A stretch of 64,000 bases of DNA from Cocos nucifera (GCA_006176705.1 QRFJ01003079.1:111470-175469); one strand, 5' to 3'. Positions 10,243 to 22,276 are shown, numbered from the stretch's first letter. Numbers and translations: made by a program. Notes: generated by a model from the sequence alone, not told the origin.

Positions 10243-12914
10243 CATATAGATGAGATGTAAGGGTACATTATCAAAAAATATGATCAACTCTAAAGCATTC
10301 TGTTGTCAAGCAATGCTTCGATGAGATATGGGTACAAGTGTCCCTTGGATCTAAGATCATCATGGTGACTTACAAGCAACTCATTATACTTTGATGCTAG
10401 ACTATTTGAATTTTTGATTTAGTAATGAAAGATTTTTGGACATAGTCAAGTACTTGTGAAGTCGATGAGTAATCAAGATGGGATTAACTACTCCAAAAGT
10501 TTAGTGATAATACATCACTATATTTTAATTTAGCAAAATCTTGGCCAGGGTAATCCATATGATGGATCTGATATTTTGAAATATAATATAGATGATGTAA
10601 TGAGAGTTAACAGTCAAACCTTGAGTCGACCTATAAGCATTCATGGTCAAGGAGATGAATTATATGAAAACTACATCTATATAGGTTCTAGAATATTGCT
10701 TTATACATTCGACCTATCCGGCCGTTGGGTATCATTACTATTTGGTCACTTTGATTAGTATAAAAATTTATTCTTATACTGTTGATTTAGGTTTGAACCT
10801 ATATGCTCATAGATATTAGAGATCTCGATCTGATCGAATGGTTGATCAACGGTTAAGAATCATTTTAGTATTAAACATTCAATATGATTGTTGTTTAACC
10901 TAGTGCAAGTATTGTAGGAGGATTAATTAGCAATTGAATTACTAATTTACTCAATATGATTGAACAAGAAGGCTGAGATTGAGTGTAATTAAATAAGATT
11001 CAATTAGATTTGGTTTGGGCTTGATTAGATCAAGTCCAATTGATTTATGGGATAAGCCAATTCCAAAGGAGATCAATTCCTTATTGAATTAGGACGTGTA
11101 AAACTAATTTTTAATTTGATTAGAATCTAAATTAGAATTAAATTTGATTAAATTTGATTAATTAGCCTTTTAGTTGGACTAAGATTATCCTTAATTGGGT
11201 TGCATAAGTTTTAATTTAATTGGACTTAAAAATTGCTTTGACTAGATCAAAACATGAAGTCCTAGTTTGATTAGAACTTCTCCCTTGCACCACCTAGCCT
11301 TTCCCACTCCACTTTCCTAGATTTATGGCATGAGATGTCTCACACCCAGGTGGTTGATCAACGGTTAAGAATCATTTTAGTATTAAACATTCAATATGAT
11401 TGTTGTTTAACCTAGTGCAAGTATTGTAGGAGGATTAATTAGCAATTGAATTACTAATTTACTCAATATGATTGAACAAGAAGGCTGAGATTGAGTGTAA
11501 TTAAATAAGATTCAATTAGATTTGGTTTGGGCTTGATTAGATCAAGTCCAATTGATTTATGGGATAAGCCAATTCCAAAGGAGATCAATTCCTTATTGAA
11601 TTAGGACGTGTAAAACTAATTTTTAATTTGATTAGAATCTAAATTAGAATTAAATTTGATTAAATTTGATTAATTAGCCTTTTAGTTGGACTAAGATTAT
11701 CCTTAATTGGGTTGCATAAGTTTTAATTTAATTGGACTTAAAAATTGCTTTGACTAGATCAAAACATGAAGTCCTAGTTTGATTAGAACTTCTCCCTTGC
11801 ACCACCTAGCCTTTCCCACTCCACTTTCCTAGATTTATGGCATGAGATGTCTCACACCCAGGTAGTCCATGCGAACCCCATGTGCCCCATATCTTTCTTA
11901 CATGGTAATTAGTTTTGGATCAAGTCAAAATAAGGAGGTTGTTTTGATTTTAAACTCTATTTGATAGAATTTGAATAAACAAAAACTCTATCCCATATAT
12001 GGCCCCAACTCTCCTGACTTTCTTCTGATTTTCTTAATGGAGAAAGAGGAAAGGTTGTGCACCAATTCTATGGAATCCACACTAAAAGAATAGGAGGAGG
12101 CATCCAAGAGTTGAGCACCCTAAATCTTATCTAATTTAGACATTCCTTTCGAGGTGTTTGACCTAGACAAGGATCCTCTCTATCTCTCTATTTAAAGAAA
12201 GTTTGGGCATGATTTTTCCATAGTAATTACACCTAAGATAGAGGGTTTTGGGCATGGGTTCCTTGGGTTTAAGAGGGTCTTTGGCATGGGCTATTGTAGG
12301 GACACAAGTTCAAGTATCTAAGTGAGAAAAGAAAGAGAGAAGAAAGGTCTTCTTTAGGTTTTCTTTTAGATCTTCTTCCACAAATTTTTGAGAGAAAAAA
12401 GTGAGGAAGAAGACTTCTCTTAGATCCTCCCAATCTCCTTTTAGTCCTTGGAAGGTCCAAGTAACTTCAAGAAGGAGGTTTGTGATCAATCGTCGAAGAA
12501 GGATCAGCATAGCGCAGCATACTATGCTGATTTCCAAAGATTGGACTTCAGATCAAGATCGAGGCTTCGTGTGGACTTCTCGTAGAGGCCGGATGCATGT
12601 GTGACTTGAAGCAATAACCTTAGCCTCAGATCAGCAAACGGTGATCTCTACCTACAAAAAGGTAAAAGAGATATGATCTTTTTCAGTTACTAGATTAGAT
12701 CTAGTTTTGTTCGATGTTGATATGATCAACATCCTTGCTTTTTATTTATATTTAATTTTTAGATTTACTACATGCATGAATCATGTCATAAGATCTTAGA
12801 TCTAGGAATTTCTTGCATATTTTATACATTAATATGATTAATCTATTGCTTTTATTGTTCTTATTTTGAAAAAGTTTTGAAATAAATGCTTGCAAACCCT
12901 AGATTTTTTCTTCA
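10243..12914. repeat. S: LTR-like non-coding block, probably one retrotransposon LTR
   Basis: AT-rich sequence without retroelement protein frames. It ends TTTTCTTCA at 12914, exactly where the pol reading of the neighbouring reverse copia element C0 stops after an EIVE segment, so 12914/12915 is an insertion edge. The left edge touches the end of the Athila LTR. A 512-bp tandem duplication lies inside. A leader-like purine-rich stretch occupies 12320-12500. Neither TSD nor second LTR is visible. Classification as LTR is inference. Confidence 0.4.
10839..11862. repeat. Perfect 512-bp tandem duplication in S
   Basis: Unit 1 is 10839-11350 and unit 2 is 11351-11862. By eye I find no difference between the units. 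Each starts TGGTTGATCAACGG and ends CACACCCAGG. The flanks GATCGAA (left) and TAGTCCATG (right) are single copy. Confidence 0.95.
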
Positions 12915-13345
12915 GTTCCACGATCTCTCATACAAGATGGTAGTGGTGTAGAATATATTTTGTATGCTGATGTGCCTTTAGTTCTTTTTCCTAAGATATG
13001 CTCTAGTACTATCATAATACATCAAAATTAGATCATCAATGGAGGGTGCTACTCTGAGCTTGCTGATGAACTTTCACAACCATACAGCTTCCTTTGTAGT
13101 ATCTGATTCAGCAATGTACTTTGCCTCACATACTGAATTGGCCATGATATGCTGCTTGATACTTTTTCAGGAAACCACACCACTATTGAGGATAAAAATA
13201 AATTTTAACATACTTTTGCTATCATCATGATCTAACTAAAAGCTGAAATCAGTATATCCTACAAGTTTTAAGTCAGATTCTCCATAGACTAACTATTGAT
13301 CCTTAGTATATCTCAAATACTTAAGGATAGTTTTAACTATCTTCT
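12915..13345 (-). pseudogene. C0 RNase H domain
   Basis: The minus-strand reading contains an EAKYIAESD segment (about 13098-13124), equivalent to the catalytic EAEYIA-type motif, followed by KEAVW. Near the left edge a QHTKYILHHYHLV segment corresponds to the usual HIxxRYHxIRE region, ending in EIVE at 12915 where S begins. At least one stop is present in this tail. Confidence 0.75.
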
Positions 13346-14330
13346 AATGATTCTCTCTTGGATCAGATTGGTATCTGCTCACTACTCCTAGTGAGTATGC
13401 TATATCTGATCTCGTATATGTCATGGCATATATTACAGAATCCACTACTGAAGTATATAGTATTCTACTTATATGCTCTCTTCTGAGGAGGTGTTGAACA
13501 ATCCTTCTTCGAGAGAAAAATTTCATGGCCTATCGAGAGATGCCTTTCTTGAAATTTTTCATACTGAACCTTTTCAACATTGTGTCTATGTACGTGGACT
13601 GGAACAACCCAAGCAGCATCTTAGATCTATCCCTATAGATTTTCATCCTTAGGATGTAGGATGCTTCTTCTAATCCTTCATGGAGAGCTGTGATGATAAC
13701 CATATCTTTATTTCCCATAATATAGGAATGCCATTTTCGATTAAGAGAATATCATCCATATATAGAACAAGAAATACAACTACTAGACCATTTATCCACT
13801 TATAGATGCAGGATTCCTCTCTATTCTTAACGAAGCTATATGTTTTGATGATCTTATCAAAATGCATGTTCCAACTCCAAGGTACTTACTTTAAACTATA
13901 GATGGACCTCTGAATCTTGCATACCTTAGACTCGTCTATGGATGTGAAATCTTTAAGTTGTATTATATACACCTCTTCTTCTAGTTCTTCATTTAGAAAA
14001 GCTATTTTTACATCCATCTACTAGATCTCATAGTCTAAATGTGCAATTATCGCAGCATGATTTGAAAAGATTTCAGCATTACCATAGAAGAAAACATCTT
14101 ATTATAGTCAATACTATAATGCTAACGATATCCTTTGGTAACCAAATGGGCTTTATAGGTCTCCATCTTACTTTTTGCACCTCTTTTTTTTTGAATACCC
14201 ACTTACATCCTATGAATTTTATCCTTTCAGGTGGATTAACTAATGTCCATACATTGTTGATTTTCATGGACTCCATTTTGAATCTCATGGCTCCAAGCCA
14301 TGACTCAGAATCAGGTCTCTACATTGCATC
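13346..14330 (-). pseudogene. C0 reverse transcriptase
   Basis: From right to left: NNVWTLVNPPE and GCKWVFKKK (14185-14250), a damaged middle part, LYMDDILLI with the intact YMDD catalytic box around 13751-13762, an ASYILRMKIYRDR segment, then SVIYAMTYTRSDIAYSLG near 13400. These match copia RT of the Angela/Tork type. The frame breaks several times. Confidence 0.8.
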
Positions 14331-15330
14331 CATATCGGATCCTCATCATTATCATCGAGCTCAATAGGATCACTGTTCTGGACCAAAAAATCATATTATT
14401 TCTCCAGCTAATGCGTTACTCTATCGGATCACCTTAAGGATGGCTTTACACTAGGTTTCGAGTTTGATCTTATCAAATTCGATTCAAGTTTACTTACTAG
14501 TATCGATTCTTCTACCTAATAAACCTCCTCAAGTTCAATCTTAAAAGTACTAGTTCCTTCTTCAAAGAACTTCTTTTCCAAAAAGATTGCTCTATTGCTG
14601 ATGAATAACTTTTATTCTTCAACTTGGTAGAAGTAATATCCTTTTGTCTCTTTTAAATATCCAACAAATAGATATCTGTCAGACCTAGGTTCAAGCTTAT
14701 TTATTTTCAAATACTTGATATAAGCTAGACAACCCCAGACCCTAAGGTGTAAGAATATCGACTTACATCCTTCCATATCTCATATGGTGTCTTACTTACA
14801 AACTTACTTAGAACTCTATTCAGTAAGTACAAGCCAACTCTAGTGCATATCCTCAAAAAGAGATTGGCAAATTTGCAAAGCCCATCATGGACCGAATCAT
14901 GTCCAATAAGATTCAATTCCTCCTTTCTGACACACCATTGAGCTATGGTATACCAAGAAGGATCCTTTGAGAGAGAATTTTATTCTCTTCTAGATATGTC
15001 AAAAACTTACTAATAAGGTATTCACCTCCTCAATCTGATCGAAGGATTTTAATATTTTTACCAGTTTATTTCTTTACTTCAGTATGGAATCGCTTGAACA
15101 TTTCAAAGGACTCAGACTTATATTCATAAGATAGATATACCCATACCTCGATAGATTGTCTGTGAATATATGAAGTAGTCATATCCATCTCTAGTACTTG
15201 TATTCATAGGTCCACATACATCAGTATGTTTAAGGCTTAGAAGATCACTAGCTCACTCATCTTTCTAGAAAAGGTGACTTGACCATTTTTCCAAGCAGAT
15301 GGGACTCATAAGTTAGCAATGATTCATAAT
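14331..15330 (-). pseudogene. C0 integrase
   Basis: The minus strand shows an ILRSD segment (about 15030-15050) with the catalytic Asp, followed directly by a stop where the family has Arg (CGA to TGA) and then GGEY. Downstream come an LNGVSERRNR-like part near 14930 and SKTPYEIWKD near 14775. The N-terminal zinc part lies toward 15330. Catalytic residues are partly kept, but the frame is broken. Confidence 0.7.
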
Positions 15331-15860
15331 CACTGACTTCAAGGATACCCTTTTGTGCTAATCTGTTTATCCTATTCTTGTTAATATGACCTAGCCTATA
15401 GTTCCAAAGATAGATATTTAAGGCATCATTTGTTCTAGAGTATTTGCTGGACGTGTATACTATACTATCAGGCTATGATAATATGTAAATACCATTATTC
15501 ATTTGTCTGTGCATCATAGTAATACCATTTGCAATGACATCACAATTATCTTTCTTTATTAAAAATTCAAAATTATTCAAGGCTAATTGGCCAACAGAAA
15601 TAACATTTAATAAGAAATTAGGACAAAAATAACAAACACTAAAAATAATGATATTTGATTTGAATACAAGCTTGATGATTTCTAAAGCTAGAACTAGAAC
15701 CAATCTTTCATCTCCAACATTTAAGAGTCTCTCACCATCTTCAAATCTTCTACTGATCTGAAGTCCCTACAATGAGTTTCATATATTAATAAGACTATTG
15801 GTATCCAATACTCAGGTAGTAAAATCATAAATAAAAAAATTATAAGATATTATCATAAGC
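15331..15860 (-). pseudogene. C0 protease and GAG-pre-integrase
   Basis: A protease active site reads VLDTN where DTG or DSG is expected (near 15805), followed by a damaged stretch and the frame 15473-15703 with NVISVGQLA, a typical segment between protease and integrase. Confidence 0.65.
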
Positions 15861-16285
15861 ACCTTATCTAGCAATAGCTTGCTTCTTTCTCTTGTTTGGC
15901 CTATTTGGATCCAGTGAGGTAATGTACAGAGGATAATTTCTTTTCCAGTGCCCATGCTTCTTATAGTAGAAGCACTCTACCTGACTTTGGTTAGACTTGG
16001 GATTCTTGATCTAACTAGGCTAAAATGTCACAATACTTTGCACCTTTTTACTCTTCTTCTTATTATTTTCTTCCTTTTTCCAATGGGTCGATACCCTGAA
16101 GAAGATCCTCCCACTAAATTCATCATCTCTTTCTAGAGTTGGTGATCCTTCTTGAAAGTTTGCAACAACTCCAACAAACCATAGTAGTTCACTATAGGCT
16201 TTATCATCTATAATGACTGAGAAAAGAAAGATATGACTTTGGCAATAAATTCAATATCGCATCTTTCCTAAGTTGCTCTTATTAT
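15861..16285 (-). pseudogene. C0 gag C-terminal part with damaged zinc knuckle
   Basis: A CFYYKKHGHWKRNYP segment (about 15930-15980, minus strand) is a CCHC zinc knuckle in which the second and fourth Cys are Tyr. The preceding gag part runs to 16285, where the G0 LTR begins. Nucleocapsid RNA binding would be lost. Confidence 0.65.
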
Positions 16286-16663
16286 AAAAATTAATTCCAC
16301 ATACAGACCGACATGGCCACTGGTGATCAGCCAAGCAACAAGGAAGAACTCCTTAGAGATTACTATTGAAGCATGATCAATGAATTCAAGAAATAGAGAA
16401 GAAGAGTAGTAGAGATTTCTGAAAGAAAAGAGCTTTATTTTAATGAATTCAGCATCATATACAACCTTGACCTATTTCAAGTATATATACTTTACAAAAA
16501 GATCAAGCTTCAAGCTCATAGAAAAACTATCTAAATCAAAAATAATCCATGTACACAAAACATATCTACGAAAACTGAGCCGGCATAGTTTTAGATTGAG
16601 CCGACTAACCTACGACTGGATCAGCTTAGTCTGAGATTGAGCTGACCCAGTTGTGTACCATGC
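16286..16663 (-). repeat. G0 3' LTR, distal part
   Basis: Reverse complement of the last part of the G-family LTR (compare 41287-41664): AAAATTAATTCC at the edge, then the same wording (GCCAAGCAACAAGGAAGAACTCC, complement) and the CCGGC motif array. The first bases TG appear as TA. It ends at TSD CATGC (16659-16663) where SIRE is inserted. Confidence 0.85.
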
Positions 16664-17981
16664 TATTGAACCCCCTAAGTAATTTTGATGATGACCAAAC
16701 ATTAAAGCAAATAATTACTAATATATTTTATTTTAAGTATTCCAATGTTAGAAAAAAGAGAGCTCTTTGATCAAAATAAGGAAGACATAAAGTAGAATTC
16801 AAATAAAAATTGAATCCCCTTGATTGGTATAAAAATTATCTCAAAATTTCCTTGAAGTACTCTTCGAGATGTCTCAAAATTTTTTCGAGAGCTCTTAAGT
16901 AGATTGGCACACCCCAAACATAGTTCTAACTCAATTTTGAGAGGTCTTGAGTGAATCTTGAGAGCTCTCAGTCTCAGATGATAGAAATTCAATTTTTGTG
17001 CTCTGAGAGTGAGAGGTCTTGCAGGATTCTCGAGAGATCTCATGGTTCCAGCGAGACATCTCATTCAGAACTGAGAGATCTCGGTCTCAAGCGAGCCATT
17101 TTTCCTAGAAAGCTGATTTTTTGTGTGACTAAAAGTGAGAGCTCTCTTGATCAAACTGAGAGGTCTCATAACCTGGCAAGACGTCTTGAGACAAATCGAA
17201 AGGTCTCGAGACTCGGAGACAACCTTTTGATGGGACATTCTAGATTAGATTTTTTTGATCCTAACAGCTAGTTGCTGCTCTCCAATGATTGAATTTTATT
17301 TTTTTTGAGCTTCAATCATCACCAGAAAAGAGAGAATATTGTAGATATAAAAGGAAGAAGGCTTATTTTTAATTGATCCAAAAAAAATGAGAGAAAGCAA
17401 AGCATGCTCTGTTCTTGAACGAATACCCAATCTTCAATTAATTAGTTCTCTCAAGCTTTGAAGAACCCTCAAGTGCATTAACTTCACATATTCAAAGAGG
17501 CTTTCAATGAACTATAAGGATAACTTTTCTGCTCATTCAAAGGGGTATTTCGAGTTGTAAAATTTTTTTTTCTCTTTCCATGTATTTGATTTCAGTAGGG
17601 GCTCAAACTTGGGTTTTGAAATTTTTCTCCCCTCTATTTATTTAGATTGGTTTGTCTGATCCTTGTAAGAATTATGGTTGGTGAATTTAGAAAAAAATCA
17701 ACTAGATTGTTGGATAGTGAGTCCGAAAAACTATCCGACTGTAATCTTATGGGATTATAGTAAAATTCCTAAGAATTTGCTTGGAGAGTGGATGTAGGTG
17801 CTGGGAGAGCACCGAACTACTATATAATTCTCTTGTTTGTATGTGTGCTTTTGATTGTGCCTTCTATTTATTTTTATATTTGATTCACTTAGGATTTAAT
17901 CATTTATCACGGTATATATCTATTTTAAATTTTTGAAAATCTAATTCACCCCTCCTTCTTGGATTGTCTATCTGGGCAATA
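16664..17981 (+). repeat. SIRE-like 5' LTR
   Basis: Starts TATTGAACCCCC and ends CTGGGCAATA. It pairs with 37804-39120. The 16850-17220 part is packed with GAGnnCTC-like palindromes. TATATAAAAGG-like wording near 17345 may be the TATA region (AGATATAAAAGGAAG). Confidence 0.9.
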
Positions 17982-17983
17982 AT

Positions 17984-17996
17984 TGGTATCAGAGCC
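17984..17996 (+). other. SIRE-like primer binding site
   Basis: TGGTATCAGAGCC, complementary to the 3' end of plant initiator-Met tRNA, lies two bases after the LTR. Confidence 0.85.
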
Positions 17997-18042
17997 AGGT
18001 TCTCTACTACTTATTGATTTTTTTTAACTAGAGATAAAGATT

Positions 18043-19660
18043 ATGTCAACCAACTAGGAGGTTCACTTGCCGAAGGATAATGCACAAATAGGCCACCTCT
18101 TTTCAATGGGTCTAACTATGCCTATTGAAAAGCTCGCATGCGCATTTTCATTCAAGCCCTTGACTATGATATTTGAAGTGTCATTGTCAATAATCCACAC
18201 ACACACATAGTCACTGTCAATGGCACATCCTCTCCTAAGTCGGAGAAGGATTAGGATGAAACAGACAAGAAACTTATCCAATTAAATGCCAAGGCAATGA
18301 ATGTACTCTATTGTGCTCTTGATGCAAACGAATTTAACCAAATCTCCACTTGCAATTCTATAAAGAGAATTTGGGATAGACTTGAAGTCATAAATAAAGG
18401 GACAAATCAAGTAAAAAAACTAAAATTAACATGCTAGTTCACCAATATGAGTTATTTAAAATGGACTACATTGAATCTATCACTAGCATGTACACAAGAT
18501 TCACTGATATTATAAATGGTTTAAAAAGCTTAGGTAAAGTTTACACTGATAGTGAATTGGTGAGAAAGATCCTCAGGTCTTTGTTTTGATCATGGAAAGC
18601 TAAAGTAATAGCCATTCAGGAGGCAAAGGATCTGAACACACTACTTCTAGAGGTGCTCATTGGATCCTTGATGATACATGAGCTTACCATGAGTCGGCAC
18701 CATGAGGAAGACAATAAGAAGAAGAAAATAATAGTGCTGAAATCTATGGTTGATGAAGAAGAAGATGATCTATCTACCAGTGAAAAAAATAATGAAGACA
18801 TGGCCCTAGTGATCAAAAAATTCAAAAAATTTATGGAAAGAAGAAGACAAGAATTCAAGAAGAGGAGCTTCATTAGAGGAGAAGCCAGCAGGAAGAAAAA
18901 AAGGAGAGGGATCAGCCCACTTGCTTTGAATGTAAGAAGCTAGGATATTTTAGGGCTGAATATCCTCTGTTGAAGAAGGAGCCAAAAAGAGCAAAAAAAA
19001 AGGCCATGTTAGCAACTTGGAGTGACAACGATGAGTCAAGCTCGGAGGAGAAAATCGAAACAAAGCAAACTTATATTTCATGGCACAAAATGATGAGATA
19101 TCCTCCACTCTTGATTCAGATTTTACTTTTTGATAAGCTTCAAGATGCTTTTTATGACTTGATGAAAGATTTCAAAAAGATAAGCTCAAAAAAAAGAAAT
19201 CTTAAGAAAATGACTCAAACACTCTTGAAAAAAAAGAAAGAGGTAATTAGTAGCCACAACAAGTTAAAAAAAAAAGAATAAAATCCTAAAGGATGAATTA
19301 GATAAATTAAAGCCTTTAGTTGATAAATTTACTTGTAGTTCTAAAAAATTATAAATAATTTTAAATAATCAAAGAGGAGTTTATGATAAAGCCAGACTAG
19401 GATATAAACCTAAAGACAAAATCAAGTTTCTAAAAAATTTCTTCACTGCATCCACCTCTAATAGCACTTCTCATACCATTTGCTTTAGATGCAAAAAGAT
19501 AGGACACAAGGCTTTTGAATGCAATACTAGAAAATTTAATGAAAAGCACGTTAAAAGCATTTGGGTTCTAAAAGAAACCATGTCTACTAATCCTAAAGGA
19601 TCCAAGAAGACTTGGGTACCTAAAACTATCACTTGATTATTTATGCAGGAATGCATTGCA
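18043..19660 (+). pseudogene. SIRE-like gag
   Basis: The ATG at 18043 opens a short MSTN start that meets a stop at once. Across frames the SIRE gag pattern is readable: a GTNQV segment near 18400, a YTRFTDIINGLKSLGK segment near 18490 with one base lost before it, and a Lys/Glu-rich part (18653-18940). There are two CCHC zinc knuckles. The first (about 18920-18960) has His and the last Cys replaced by Tyr. The second (about 19485-19528, CFRCKKIGHKAFEC) is canonical. Capsid and RNA-binding function of the particle protein; not translatable as one frame. Confidence 0.8.
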
Positions 19661-20008
19661 GTCCAAGGATCAAAATGAGAGTGGTACTTAGATAGCGGCT
19701 GCTCAAGGTATATGTCGGGTGACAAGCAACAATTTGTCATCCTAGAAAGAAAGGAAGGAGGAGTAGTCACCTTTGGCGATAATGGCAAAGGTAAAATAAT
19801 TAGCTATGGTAAAATTTAGATTACTCCTACCATCTTTGTAGATAATGTATTATTATTGATAATTTAAAACATAACTTGTTTAGTATCAGTCAACTTTATG
19901 ATAAAGATTTTAAAGTCTCTTTTGAATCCCCTTTGTGCAAAGTATCTTGTTCCTTAGATGATAGCTTAAAATTTATTAGATTTAGATGTGGAAACATCTA
20001 CATGGTGA
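19661..20008 (+). pseudogene. SIRE-like protease, interrupted downstream by A1
   Basis: EWYLDSGCSRYMSG around 19678-19720 gives the DSG active site of a copia aspartic protease. The reading continues with a VTFGDNGKGKI segment (19770-19800) and NLFSVSQL-like wording near 19870. It ends at NIYMV just before the A1 insertion at 20009. The same frame resumes after A1 at 30412. Confidence 0.8.
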
Positions 20009-21332
20009 TGTTAGATATATGTGCCCTAAAAGCCAGAATTGGCTCACACTTGTAATACACTTCTAGGAGTAAAATTATAATTTTGACTATAATCAATAAA
20101 ATAGGTTATTTTCTATCACATATGTGTATTTAGTGTCTGTGATACATCCTTTGAGTTAATAGTAATGATAATTCATATTTTCAAGAGTTGAAAATTTAAG
20201 ACATGAATAATCATTATTAACTCATAAAATGCTCCCGATCATAGGATCATCAAGAGGATGGTGATTGATCCAAAAGGTTGGTGTACAATCACTTCTCTTT
20301 AGTAAATGAGTCTTAAGTCTATGGTGTGGAGACACCAGAGTGAGAGTACAGATACTCGTTAGAGAATGAGGGCACTGAGCGTGACCACCTCGAGTAGTCA
20401 TTAGGAAGTCTACCTTCTCATCAATGACTGACTCGATGCTGTAGTGGTGTGTCTGGTTCTTTAACCTGAGGTGCATCGATAGTTTACCTTAAGGGTGTTA
20501 TAGTTTGACTATACCATAACTCGATCTCCTAGCCATTTAGAATCCTGAGGTGTATGTTGGCTATAGCATGTTCATTGTAGGAACTGGATTGCATCAAGAT
20601 GGAATCTATCTACCTCGGTGGTAGAGGAGCAGCCCTATGATGATCATGAGAATCAAGTCCAGAAGCCCATGACCATGGTAGAGTGAAATAATAAAAAGAG
20701 TTTCTATTTAGGTTTTCACATCGGACTTGAATCGAATGATTACATCATATGACAGAAACTAGGGTCTGATGAGTTCACCTTAACCCTAATTTGATCGAGG
20801 CTCAAGATAGAAGAACTTAATCACACAGATAGCTGCACCAAGAGGTTCGCATTCAGCTCTGATGGGTTGCCACCATATACTGCTAGGTGTCACTGGTGGA
20901 TTTTAGGAGCAATTAGAATGATTTAGATGATCGATCATTCTAGCTGTTCGAATCAAAAGAGTTTTGATCCATCAAAAGGAGTTTCGATGATGTCGATGAT
21001 AGAGATCACGACATATCCCATTACCATACAGGACTGAACCTAACTGGATCACACAAACAAGGGTTTGAATCTGGTGATCATCAATTGAACTAATCTAGTT
21101 CAATTGATCTGAATGAGATTCAATTAGATTCAAGAAAATCGTGCTAGCACTCGATTGAACCTAGCATTCTTATTTTACTATCATAAAAAATTATCCTAAC
21201 TGAGCCAAAGGAGTTTGTGCTCGATCAAAGGCCTTCACTTAATCTGACTGGAGCCTATCCAGATCAAAAAAGAGTTGTCTTATTTTGTAAGACAATACTT
21301 ACCATTTTTTATCACCTACCATTTCTCATCCT

Positions 21333-21392
21333 TTGACTTTGGTCAAAGTTGACCTTTGACTGGTCAAATATTGACCATTGATACTTTGACTT
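21333..21392 (+). promoter_or_regulatory. W-box cluster in A1 5' LTR
   Basis: Seven TTGAC cores on both strands lie in 60 bp, several of them full TTGACC boxes, about 310 bp upstream of the TATA box. W-boxes bind WRKY factors, which act in stress and defence; binding here is inference. The cluster recurs at about 29430-29480, 44548-44620 and 52456-52530, and reversed at about 34855-34885. Confidence 0.6.
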
Positions 21393-21701
21393 CTGTCTAT
21401 GTGTCACGCACCTATTGGAGAGATGGTGGGGGCTTGTCCCCCTAGCAGAACCTGATAAGGAGGAGGGCGCACGCCACCCTTGGCATGTGTCCAAGCTGGA
21501 GGTGCCCAGGAGTCCTTGTTGGACAGGGACTCCTTCTTTTTGGATTCTAATTAGACTCCTCCTAAGAACCAACTTTGACTGATCTTAGGCATCATCTAAG
21601 GAGGAATCCAAGGGACTCTATTCCCACCAATCAGATTTAGATCTGATTTCACAAAGGATTGTGATTGGTTGGGATGAAGAGGAGTTGGATCATGCATAGT
21701 C

Positions 21702-21709
21702 TATAAATA
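21702..21709 (+). promoter_or_regulatory. TATA box of A1 5' LTR
   Basis: TATAAATA, kept in every copy of the A-family LTR in forward orientation (29836, 44934, 52839). Transcription would start a few tens of bases downstream. Confidence 0.7.
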
Positions 21710-22276
21710 AGACCCTGCGCCCAACTCAAGGAGTATCTAAAAATTCCCATGCCCCAAGGCTGCCTCTCTCCTCCTCCATGCTAAGACCATCTTCTCCCTC
21801 TCCTCTCCATGCCCAAAGTAGTTTGGGATCCAGTTGGTGCAATCCAGGCGAGAGAAAGGTGACAGAAAGCTAGAAGGCTGTGCTGCTGCAAAGGACAACT
21901 GCTGATCTTCGAAAGCCATTTTGAAGATCCTCCAAATCAAATTCAAATCTGATTTTTAGAGATGTGATAGAGAAGAAGAGGATCTCTAGATCCAGCCTGA
22001 GTGGATACCGGTAGAGGCTAGGAACTTGCATGGCTAGACCCAGAACCTTCCGCTGCTTACAGGATCATCAAACGGATAATAGGATTACCCTACACTAAGA
22101 TAAATTAAATTTGATTTAATTTATCTAGATTTTATTTTTATTTTTAAAATAATAAAAATTAGATCTGAAATATCTTATATCTAATTTAGATCAAAGAAAA
22201 AAAATTTTAAAATATATCTCTTGATCCGATTAGATCTAAACGAACCTGATCCGGAAAATCAGGATTTTCCTTCAAT

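Larger units (their letters stand above)
12915..16285 (-). mobile_element. C0: reverse Ty1/copia relic
   Basis: On the minus strand the order from right to left is gag zinc knuckle, protease, GAG-pre-integrase, integrase, RT, RNase H, the copia order. It is truncated on the left by S, inside the RNase H tail, and on the right by the G0 LTR at 16286, inside gag. Its LTRs are not in the window. Many stops look like C-to-T changes. It is the host of G0 and so one of the oldest layers here. Confidence 0.8.
20009..22274 (+). repeat. A1 5' LTR
   Basis: 2266 bp, starts TGTTAGATATATG and ends TTTTCCTTCA. W-box cluster at 21333-21392, TATA box at 21702. Four other copies of this LTR occur in the window (28099, 43226, 51131 and, reversed, 33951). 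Confidence 0.92.

Noticed and set aside
10839..11862. The 512-bp repeat pair as two short LTRs of an element
   Set aside because: The units are directly adjacent with no internal region, PBS or PPT.
12269..12604. Overlapping 60-75 codon frames in S
   Set aside because: Low-complexity purine-rich stretch; no motif and both strands open.
16951..17271. 106-codon frame in the SIRE 5' LTR and an opposite frame of 97 codons
   Set aside because: Palindromic GAGnnCTC repeats keep both strands open; the 3' LTR does not keep the frame.
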